Assembly (NCBI GenBank): GCA_930367215.1
Contig: OV884056.1
Location: 41,478,308 to 41,542,307 of the forward strand
Length of the DNA: 64,000 bases
Origin: Pollenia angustigena
Taxonomy: Eukaryota > Arthropoda > Insecta > Diptera > Polleniidae
Reading direction: 5' to 3'
Under the pieces are notes generated by a model, which worked only from the letters and a program-made list of their open reading frames with translations, was not told the DNA's origin and searched no databases. The stretch's first letter is position 1, and each line of letters begins with the position of its first letter. Positions 55,891 through 64,000 of the stretch are shown here, piece by piece. Both the position numbers and the translations under genes were made by a program.

Positions 55891-56344
55891 TTTTTCGGTT
55901 CGGTATTAGACAGGATTTCGGATCCATACAAATTTGTTCCAATTATTTTACTTTTATAAAAAAATGTATTCAAATTATTCGAAACAAGGAACGAATTGTA
56001 CGTTTATCTGTTCGGTTTCAAACAAATTTCTAGCGAAAATTAATGAAGTTTATTACTATTAAGGGAATTAAGGGATTATATTATGTTGGCCAAATCTAGG
56101 AGAAGATTTAATATAATAAAAACTACTGCAAAATAGCTGTCGATATCAAACTGTCAAGCTGTGCTGACAATTCTGTTCAGCAAGGTTTGGCAAGGCATCA
56201 TGAATCGTGTTAACTGTAGAAATATACTTAAAAAAAACTAAATCTTATCGCAAAGTACTAAGAGCACTTCATACATTTTAAAGCTCATTTCTGATTAAAT
56301 GGCTACATCAAAATCGCCGTTAAATTTAACTGTTTAATGCGGCT

Positions 56345-57072
56345 TACACGTTCTTTCGAAATGAGCAAGGAGCTGACGTTACATTAAATGACGTGCGCTA
56401 TTGGGCCATGCTAATTAAATTTTTGTGCTTCAACCTCTATTGACTCATTGGACCACCGTCGGAATTTGTTTATTACCACGTAAGTGTTTAACTGAAATGG
56501 GCGAACTCATCCCTGTGACGCGAGTGCATGCCCGTAGTACTCGCCTTTCCAGCAGATCACATCCGTTCGTTTTCGACTTTCCATTACACAGAAAATTCGT
56601 TTCTTCTCAGTCGAACAGAAGCAGAAGTTTTCACTATCGGCTACAATTTGTAAAAATTCAAATTAAATGTCCACAAACACATCCCCTCTTTCCTTCTCCC
56701 AACAAACTTTTTTCCTATTACCAACATAATGCATTTCATTAGAAGGTGGCATTCTCTGATTGTTGGCTCAAAGAAAAAAAAAAACTTGCCATACAGCGCG
56801 CTAAACAATCGATTTATTGCAAAATCAATTTAGTGACAACTTTATTTCCAGAAGTGGTCCCCTCTGGATTACTTTTTATTAGGTTATGTTCAGGTATTGG
56901 TTTTTGCCGACAAACCAGCAACTCTTGAAGCATTGGAAGCCATTATTCAAGCCACCATTGACGCCATACGGACAGATTTATTGGAACAATTTATCGAAAA
57001 TTGGACCAATCGAAGGGACCATGTAATTCGTAACCGCGGCGAACATTTGCCGGAAATCATATTTAAAAATTT
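56345..57072 (+). pseudogene. Mariner transposase split by a LINE insertion
   Basis: FFRNEQGADVTLNDVRYWAM at 56355-56412 matches FFENEQGVAVTVNGDRYRAM of the 26.8-kb mariner. Transposase sequence resumes at about 56850 with PLDYFLLGYVQ, FADKPATLEALEAIIQATID, ENWTNRRDHVIRNRGEHLPE and IIFKN. Between them lies a LINE 3' end. The catalytic middle (QQD block) is lost. Confidence 0.75.
56455..56781 (+). mobile_element. LINE 3' fragment (Jockey-like) inside the mariner
   Basis: TEMGELIPVTRVHARSTRLS, SRSHPFVFDFPLHR and NKLFSYY correspond to the C-terminus of the LINE at 57972-58244 (SSRAHPYVVDWQVNRTTHYR...PSHNLFS). A short 3' UTR and an A-rich run at 56767-56781 follow, as expected for a 5'-truncated, poly(A)-primed insertion. 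Confidence 0.7.
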
Positions 57073-57124
57073 GATTCCATGTAATTATCTACCAGATAAT
57101 AGCTATAAGTGACATTCCTTGTCA

Positions 57125-57890
57125 CCAATAAAAAAAAAAAAAAAACGCTAAATTAGCATGTTACTGATGACAAATTATTATTGAAAATGTGAACCTTTTA
57201 TTCCCCCAAAGATGCCTTAAAAATTTAAATTGATTTTTTATTGCTGTTTGTTTAATTTCTTTTATGAGTTTGTTGTTTTTTTCCGGAGTTTCTTTCATCT
57301 TTTGGCTGGTTTTCAATACTTTGCGGGTTTTCAATCCTTCTATACTTGTGTGACTGAATTTTTTTTTTCATCACTCGTCCACCTTTATTAGTTTGATGAC
57401 AAGATTTTTGTTTTGAGTTAATGTTGCCTAAAAATGCTTTTGACTTTAGCCGACAAAAAAGGAAAAAAATGGGTTTCACTACGAAAAGAGACTTCGAGCT
57501 TGTTAAAAAAAGTGTGTGGCGTTTATAAGAAAAAGAGTTAATAAATAAAATGTGTGATCAAATTGCATTGATTTTTTTTTTTTTTTTTGAAATAATAAAA
57601 AGAAGAAACAGAAAAATTGATATCGTATCAAAAACGTATTTGCATATTTAAGTTCATATTTGAAATACCTTAAATTAACATCCTGAAAACTGGTTTCGGA
57701 ATGAGATGAAATGTGATCAAAACGTTTTTACCGCAAGTCATTAATTGAGGGGGTTTTTTTAAAGGAATTAATTGCCGACGGCATATTTTTCATTGAGGAA
57801 AATAAGTTTTAGTTAATTAAATTTAACATTACCGTAGTTTTTATGTTGCGTAAGGACTACACTACTGTTTATAAGGTCAGATCTAAGGCG
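57125..57890. other. Intergenic, no gene recognised
   Basis: AT-rich with homopolymer runs. The minus frame 57252-57479 is Lys/Asn-rich and not protein-like. Confidence 0.4.
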
Positions 57891-58285
57891 CTTTTTTTTT
57901 GTTTTTTTTTCTTACTGTTAGGACCAGCACTCAGGGGATGACCCCTACTAATGCATTGCATTGTGTTGGAACTAGGAAAATAGGTTGTGGGAAGGAGGAT
58001 AGAGGGAGTAGTGTTTGTGAACATTCGATTTGAACTTAATCATGTTGTAAGTGAGAGGGAAGACTTCTGCAGGAAGGTTATTCCACATACGAACAGTCCG
58101 GGGATAAAACGAATTCTCTCTGTAATGCGTTGTACGATTCACCTGCCAATCGACCACATAAGGATGGGCTCTTGAGGAAAAACGTATATTACGAACAAAC
58201 GCACGGGTTTCGGGAACCACATCCCTAATTTCGTCGGAACACATCCCATTGTAGTAACGATAAAACAGGGTTGTGTTTCAAAATG
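57891..58285 (-). pseudogene. LINE C-terminus with 3' UTR and poly(A), 5'-truncated
   Basis: The minus-strand frame 58244-57972 reads DVVPETRAFVRNIRFSSRAH, NSFYPRTVRMWNNLPAEVFP, KFKSNVHKHYSLYPPSHNLF, the conserved end of Jockey-type reverse transcriptases (R..R.WN.LP..VFP). Upstream LFYRYYNG continues it to about 58285, where the TIR element begins. A 3' UTR and an A-rich tail (57891-57912, on the minus strand) follow the stop. The C-terminal frame itself is intact. Confidence 0.75.
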
Positions 58286-58792
58286 CTCCCTTACAAACCT
58301 GCTTCATAATAAGCACTTGAAATGTTATTTTTTTAGAAAAGTTGTTGAGAGTTCTTTCACTTGCTCTACTGCATTTCTGTATGTCTTATTGCGTAGCGCA
58401 TAATTGTGCGCTTATTTTTTTAAATGTACCTTAAGTGCTTCGCAAAATGATAAAATTTTTTATTGGGAATGTTCTTAAAAACCGCGAAATTCGGAAATAA
58501 AAGTGGTTAATACTCCATTCGACTGCTGTTTGCCTTATTAAATGATCTGATTTGTAATTTAAAGAACTTTATTTCTGCAATTGCAATTCTCAGCAGTTCA
58601 AAAAAAAAAAAAAAAATATGCAGGTAATTCCTCGTAATTTTTCTGGAATAGAAAGTTCACTAGTAAAGCTGCTTTTGGCCACATCCAACAAAATAATTAT
58701 TTAACGATAAATAAGATTCACTAAGAATTCGGAAAAAATACACCTGACATTCCCTGCTTTTTTTTTTGGCTTTACTTAAAACTAAAAAGTTT

Positions 58793-58881
58793 TTTGGCTA
58801 ACTATGAAAGTTATAATGCCAGGATATCACACGAATAAAATATTTGGCTAACCAATTTATGTTATAATGCCAGGGTATCAC
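58793..58881. repeat. Two-copy tandem repeat
   Basis: TTTGGCTAACTATGAAAGTT, ATAATGCCAGGATATCACAC is followed by a second TTTGGCTAACC..., ATAATGCCAGGGTATCACAC. Copies diverge in the middle. Confidence 0.6.
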
Positions 58882-59290
58882 ACAATTTCCAGAGCCTCAA
58901 CCACAAGACCTCGTTCGACCTAAACCTTCGTATAGGAAGGCGAGAGCTTCCAGAATCCGCTTCGGATTATTTTTTTAAAAAACGTCTGAGTTATATTTGG
59001 TTCTCCACCAGTCACGTTGAGTTTTTAATGGTTTTCCACCAGACAAAAACCTTAAATTGAGGTTAAAAACGATTGCACAAAATCAATGGTGACAGCCGCA
59101 AAAACCGGAACTCAGTACAGTTATACGACGCCAAGCCATTAACTAATGCGGGGTGGCACCGCAAAACGCACGAAAAGCAGACAAACAAGAACGACCTGAT
59201 TGTCCTTTAAAGAAAAATGACAACGAGCGCGAGCTGCTTCTCCACTCAGAGCAGTTTTACGAGTGACATTGACTGCAACACGTAAAAAAA

Positions 59291-60151
59291 AACACATTTT
59301 CGATAATGTTACCTCCAAAAAAACTTTTTTTTTATCGCTACATGTTTTAACATATTTTGGCTAAGTTAAACATATTATTGCAACCGGCAACCATACTATG
59401 TTGGAATTAGTCCTCCATATTATTGTTGCCTACGAACATATTATGGTTAATAATAACCATAATTTGTGTAAACCTTCCAGGAGAAACATCTTATGTGTAA
59501 GCATACACGTAGAGAAAAAATATGTTTAAATATGGTCACCTCCAACAAAACTATTTTTAAAGAAAAATTTAAACGTATTTTGTTTAATATAACTATATAA
59601 TTGTCATTAACAACCATATTATCGTTAAGTTAGTCCTTCATCAAGAAGCCACAATAATATTATGGTTGTCTCTAAACATGTTATGGTTAAATATGACAAT
59701 AATATGTTTTTAAATTAACAATAGTATTTTTCTGTTTTATAAGATAAACATGCTATGGTTGAAAACTAACCATGCTATTTTAGGAGTTAAACATATTTTA
59801 GTTATTATCAACCATAAAATGTTTGGAGGCAAACATAATATGGTTCTGGCTTGTTGATGGAGGACTTATTTAACCATAATATGGTTGCCGGTGACAGTAA
59901 TATGGTTAAATTAAACAAAATATGTTAAAATTTTTCTTTAAAAATAGTTTTGTTGGAGGTGATAATATTTAAACATGTTTTTTCTCTGGGTGTATTACTG
60001 TTTAACCTAACCAAAATATGTTTGTCGGCAACCATAATATAGTTGTGGATTATTGATGTTAATTATATTGTTAAATTAACCAAAATAAGCTTAAAAAATG
60101 TTTCGATAAAAATAGTTTTGATGGTGGTGGCCCTATCGAAAAATGTGTTTT
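59291..60151. repeat. Outer MITE of the ACCATAATATGGTT family
   Basis: AACACATTTTCGATAATGTT at the left pairs with the right arm near 60115-60151 (CCTATCGAAAAATGTGTTTT). Between arms are many TTAACCATAATATGG palindromes. A younger member is nested in it. Confidence 0.6.
59506..59992. mobile_element. Inner MITE, CACnnAGAGAAAAAA ends, TA duplication
   Basis: CACGTAGAGAAAAAATATGT and inverted CACCCAGAGAAAAAACATGT ends, flanked by TA (59504-59505, 59993-59994). Next inside: GGTCACCTCCAACAAAACTA, shared with the element ending beside pannier. Confidence 0.8.
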
Positions 60152-60624
60152 ATATAAGCGGATTTATAATTTAGTACCGACTTCTTAGTGGATCTGAGTC
60201 AGATGTATGTTTTTAACACGTTATAATTTTTTATATTTCACTCATTTGCTAAATTAACATTTATTCGCTGCTTTTTAATTTTATTCATATAACTCTGTAT
60301 TTCTTTAGGTCTATGTGAATATTTATATAATTTTTTTTTTTCATTTCCTTAAAACGTTTATAGCGATTGATTGATGGATTGAAATTAAGTGTTAATGGCT
60401 GTAATTAAGTGTTGAAACAATTAAAAGTGTTAAAGGAAAGTAAATTGAATATGGAAATGTGAAACTATATTGAATTTATTTTTTAACACACTTTCAATAA
60501 TAAATTTAATAAATACCCAAATGGAAATTTAAAGTTTTGAATATTCGAGAGATAGAATAGATAAGAAACATGATAAATTAACCAGCAAATTATAAAGCTG
60601 TTTAATTTGCCATTTTTTTATCTA
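60152..60624. other. AT-rich DNA inside the long-arm structure
   Basis: No gene or further element end recognised. Confidence 0.35.
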
Positions 60625-60796
60625 CCCAATAAAAAATTTTATCATTTTGCGAAGCACTAAAGGTACATTTAAAAAATAAGCGCACAATTATGCGCTACGC
60701 AATAAGACATACAGAACTGCAGTAAAGTAAGTGAAAGAACTCTCAACAACTTTTATAAAAAAAATAACATTTCAAGTGCTACGGCATTCCCTTACT

Positions 60797-61022
60797 ACGA
60801 AGCAGGTTTGTAAGGGAGAATACTAAAAAATAACTGTATCAAAACCTTCAGTGTGTAAAGATGATCGTTACATCCGACAATATTTATGTGCGCTGAATAA
60901 TGCGCTTTATGTGTCAAAAATGTATTGCTTCAAAGTGGGAACTCGCCATATAAAATTCATGTCTTCCGTAAGCGCAATGGTAAGCGAAACCCTTATGTTT
61001 CTCCCTTACAAACCTGCTTCGT
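60797..61022. repeat. Inverted pair of the CTCCCTTACAAACCTGCTTC end
   Basis: ACGAAGCAGGTTTGTAAGGG at 60797 and CCCTTACAAACCTGCTTCGT ending at 61022 form a 226-bp inverted structure, sharing its left arm tip with the structure 58286-60818. The third arm is followed by TTTTTTATTGGGTA, as in the other arms, so three arms of one family lie here. Confidence 0.6.
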
Positions 61023-61046
61023 TGGAAGCTCCATTTTTTATTGGGT

Positions 61047-61816
61047 ATCTTTTTAAAATTAGTAGTTAAAATTAGTTCAATAAAGAACAAGCAGCACTTT
61101 TCAAAACGCGAGGTATTCAATTTCCGAAACTTAAATTAAAAAAATGCTCGTATTATAAATTAAACGAAAATTGGCAAGTAAAGGGTGTCCCAAAATTAAC
61201 ACAAGATTTGAATTTTTTTATTGTGTTTGTTTAGGTTTGCCAGCACTGAACTACACAAATGGCGAAAAATTAAAAATATGTAATAATAAAAGTCGAAGTT
61301 TTGAAAATACAATTTTGCTTGTAAGACCATGACCTAGGACATCATTTTACAAAGGCCAAACTTTACTGACCACATATTTCTTAAATTTAACATTAAAAGA
61401 AAAATTAAGAAAGAAATCATTTTAACCAACACTTTAAAATATTTCTACACTTCAAAAAAAAAAAAAAAAAACGTTCATAATTTTTTCAATTGTTATTTCA
61501 TGGGGGGCAATCTGTTTTTGTTTTAATGTGAGTAATTTTTATTTAAATACAATTTACGCTTTAATTTCATACATCATCGTTTTTATAGTAATGGATAAGA
61601 TAATAAAAAAATCTAAAGAAAAATTCAATGAAAAATTCTTGAACAATAAAATACATTTCAAGGGTTTAACATTTGTCGAATTTTTTTCTATACAAGTAAA
61701 TGGGAAATTTTTTTTTATAAAATTATTGAAAATTACATATAATTTTTCAGCTAAATAAATTTTCTGAGAAATGTGTTTTAGCAATTAAGTCTATAATAAT
61801 GAAAATTTGTAATACA
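61047..61816. other. Intergenic, no gene recognised
   Basis: The + frame 61528-61758 lacks an upstream ATG and is AT-driven; the internal ATG at 61591 gives a short Lys/Phe-rich peptide without recognised family. Confidence 0.35.
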
Positions 61817-62850
61817 TATCGTCAGCTCATTATTGGTTTGGCGCATATGCCAAAAAGTTCTCTGAAAATATACCCTATAGAATTTTTTTGTATTTCCACC
61901 ACTGCTTACTAGTGCTGGGATACTATCGATATTTATTGATAGTTCAGATTTCACTATCGATATATCGATATTACTATCGACTGAATGTTTACACTTGTGC
62001 AGGAAAACTTTAATTATTTTTTTATAAGGCTACATACAGTCCGTTGTTTTTATCACTTTATTGAATGTATGAGACGTATGTATATACGCACGTTATTTTA
62101 GATGGCAGTTTTTTAAAAATTGATAAGTACCTTTCTGAAGGAACCGAAGTAAAAGTTATAGTCCATTGCAACTTTAAAAAATTTTCTAAACTATAAACAC
62201 AAAAAGGTAATCAATCTAGCGGACTTATCCTCTAATGGTCGTTAATTGTTTTGTCCTATGCTCGCATTTGCTATTGCATTTGGATTTGCATTTGTTTTTT
62301 ACAACTTTACAAAAATATTTGTCATTTCAGTCCCCTATATAAACATGTACAAATTTCGACTTAAAGGCCTTTAATTAGCAGTAAAAAGCACCACTAAGCA
62401 ATCCATACCACTTGACATTCTTGTTGTTTGTATTCATTGCTGTAAATCAGCGCGAATTAATAATATCAAGTAAAAATTTACGGCAAAAAACTGTGTGTGT
62501 ATAGCTGCTGTTAGATGTATTCATAGCTGTATTTTAAATAATAAAAATATCGATATTTATATTTTTCCTATCGATATTTTCGATATTTTAATACTAATAT
62601 CGATAGTCTATCGATAGTTTCCCAGCACTACTGCTAACGGCATATGTTTTAAAGAAAAATTTTAATTTTTGTGAACGTTCATGAACGAACTCAGAAATAA
62701 ATAGTATTTCATTAAAAGTGAAAATTATTGTTTCGTGCCGCAAACGCCACTTTTTCAATTTATTTTAAAAAGAAGCTTTTTATGCTGCATGCGTATACTT
62801 TTTGCTATGTATTGAGATGTTGACATTTTACTTTGCTTTGGCTTTAGCTA
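61817..62850 (-). mobile_element. Second copy of the TATCGTCAGCTC transposon, deleted, inverted
   Basis: The left end TATCGTCAGCTCATTATTGG followed by TTTGGCGCATATGCCAAAAA is the reverse complement of the right end of the 17549-19232 element. Similarity continues beyond the nested hAT-like insertion (TTTCGTGCCGCAAACGCCAC; GCTGCATGCGTATACTT). The transposase-like gene is absent. The end near 62850 is not clearly defined. Confidence 0.65.
61910..62630. mobile_element. hAT-like element, 8-bp duplication CTGCTWAC
   Basis: TAGTGCTGGGATACTATCGA and inverted TAGTGCTGGGAAACTATCGA ends; flanks CTGCTTAC (61902-61909) and CTGCTAAC (62631-62638) match in 7 of 8. The interior is full of TATCGATA motifs. 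The related transposon copy at 17.5 kb has the uninterrupted ACCACTGCTTCCGGTAT. Confidence 0.8.
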
Positions 62851-62929
62851 CTTGTTTTTAACGAAAGAAAGAGTGAAATTTATTTAGTATGTTTTTGTAT
62901 GAGAAATTTGCAGCATTCGCCAAACAAGG

Positions 62930-63465
62930 AGGGATACGGACTCTGTTATACGGAGGAGATCAGAGGCGATTTGGGAAAACACCAGAACGTGCAGGGTCTC
63001 CAAGGTAATGTGGGGATCCTATGATCCAGAGTAGACAAAAATTCTTCTGTCGCTACCGAGAAGGGACTGTAGACTTCTGGTAGGTTTTTTGACAGGTCAT
63101 TGTTGGACTGCGGTATACGCCCGGAGGGCGGGGCGGTTTAATAGTGACAATTGTAGATTCTGTGGGGTACCAGCGGAAAAGGAGACAGTGGAGCATTTAC
63201 TCTGCTACTGTCCGGAACTCGTGCGCTCCAGGGCGAATTGTCTGGGAGATCATTACTTCCAAGGTCTCGTCTCCGGAATTGGGTTAATGAGACTCCTGGC
63301 ATTCGTCAATAGAGTGTGGGGTACTCTGAGTACCATTACATCGGAATGACCTTTTTCTTATATTCTTCTGTGGACTATCGTGAAGCGTGGTAACGCTAAG
63401 GACCTATTTGGTCTATGCGGGGTCTTTGTGACCGGCCACTCTAACCTAACCTAACCTAACCTAAG
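62930..63465 (+). pseudogene. LINE C-terminus (Jockey/I/R1 group) with CTAAC pentamer tail
   Basis: Frame pieces RRSEAIWENTRTCRVSKVMW, then after an in-frame TAG, LLSLPRRDCRLLVGFLTGHC, DNCRFCGVPAEKETVEHLLC, CPELVRSRANCLG and VNRVWGTL give the C-terminal Cys/His motif (C-X2-C ... EH.LC.CP). The open part from 63089 ends at TGA near 63347. A 3' UTR of about 90 bp leads to five CTAAC/G pentamers at 63441-63465, the 3' terminus. Confidence 0.8.
63441..63465 (+). repeat. (CTAAC)n LINE tail
   Basis: Four CTAAC units and a CTAAG. It follows directly on the LINE 3' UTR, so it is read as the element's tail and not as telomere. Confidence 0.8.
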
Positions 63466-64000
63466 CGTTCGGCTCACACACTCAGGAACGATATCTAATT
63501 TAATAGTGTTTGTGTAGACGAACACAACCCTTAATACCGTTCGTAACTATTTTCAAGAAAGAGCCGAACATTATATAGTGTTCTGTTCTTCATTTAAAAA
63601 TAGAACAATTGTAGTGGTACTGTAGACAAATATTATATTGTAATGTTCTTTAATGTTACTTAATAAAGGAATGAACAAACAAAAAAAATTTAGCTACGAC
63701 CACAGCACGAATAGCTTGTGTGTGTTTTGTGTAAAATTTGTTGCTGTCTTTTTGTTTTTTTTTTTTTTGTCGTATAGATATATATTTTGTTTTTGTAAAA
63801 AATTGTTGTTTTTTACCAGCCAGAAGTGTGCTACGCACAACAGAAACGAACGAACATTAATGAGCTGAACCGAACACAATGAGGTTTGTGGTTGTTTAAG
63901 AAAACCGAACGGAATTAAATGTGCTAATCTTTGTGTTGAGTTTGATAAGAACAGTATAATTTTTGCATTCAAAAGATGACAAACAGGGAAAAGTTATCTT
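63466..64000. other. Intergenic, no gene recognised
   Basis: Repeated GAACA/TGTTC motifs and poly-T; frames at 63653-63972 are low complexity. Confidence 0.4.

Larger units (their letters stand above)
58286..60818. repeat. TIR structure with 180-190-bp arms around nested MITEs
   Basis: Arm 58286-58467 (CTCCCTTACAAACCTGCTTC ... AAAATTTTTTATTGGG) is inverted at 60625-60818 with high identity (ATTGCGTAGCGCATAATTGT in both). The 2.1-kb interior contains unrelated DNA and nested MITEs 59291-60151 and 59506-59992. No transposase. It could be a composite of two solo arms. Confidence 0.6.

Noticed and set aside
63441..63465. CTAAC repeats as telomere or interstitial telomere
   Set aside because: Only five units directly behind a LINE 3' UTR; flies lack TTAGG telomeres.
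63653..63972. Frames near the right edge
   Set aside because: Overlapping frames on both strands over poly-T and GAACA repeats; low complexity.

Overview
The window reads as intergenic DNA of a higher fly, most likely a calyptrate such as a blowfly or housefly relative. It is AT-rich. It carries one recognisable host gene, an orthologue of the Drosophila GATA factor gene pannier, surrounded by a dense and often nested set of transposable elements. The dipteran assignment rests on the pannier protein, its very short introns, rosa-type (DD41D) mariners, and dispersed repeats with 'TATACCC...' ends typical of fly genomes. The exact species cannot be read from the sequence.

Layout. 0-9 kb: small palindromic elements, then a hAT-like element (3330-4979) carrying a tandem array of a PIF/Harbinger-like palindrome, then a three-layer nest at 5.7-7.3 kb with a tRNA-like SINE at its core, and a possible signal-peptide exon at 7.8 kb. 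9-24 kb: TATACCC-type repeats, two decayed mariners, a TIR transposon with an unclassified transposase-like gene (17.5-19.2 kb), a foldback element with a 9-bp target duplication (19.5-20.4 kb) and an RTE-type LINE remnant. 24-35 kb: another mariner, a hAT-like element, a piggyBac-like MITE with TTAA duplications and several short palindromes. 35-37 kb: a foldback element holding a hAT-like copy and a solo copy of the arrayed palindrome.

38.2-40.5 kb: pannier on the minus strand. Three coding exons are resolved with splice sites; at least one upstream exon is unresolved. A MITE ends about 130 bp downstream of the stop codon. 41-49 kb: a 1.5-kb long-TIR element carrying a broken protein-coding fragment, a near full-length mariner, a duplicated repeat block one copy of which holds a TAA-flanked insertion, and a third hAT-like copy. 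49-64 kb: a possible signal-peptide ORF at 50.6 kb, several LINE 3' ends (one inserted in a mariner, one ending in a CTAAC pentamer tail), nested MITEs, and a second copy of the 17.5-kb transposon interrupted by a hAT-like element.

No prokaryotic-type system, CRISPR array, rRNA or functional tRNA gene was seen. What stands out is how clearly insertion history can be read: several insertions are supported by matching target duplications, and some also by an empty copy of the target elsewhere in the window. The most novel-looking items are the phased 141-bp palindrome array, the long-TIR element with a captured gene fragment, the unclassified TIR transposon family, and a core sequence shared by two unrelated repeat families. 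Almost every open frame outside pannier is a repeat shadow or a decayed transposon protein.
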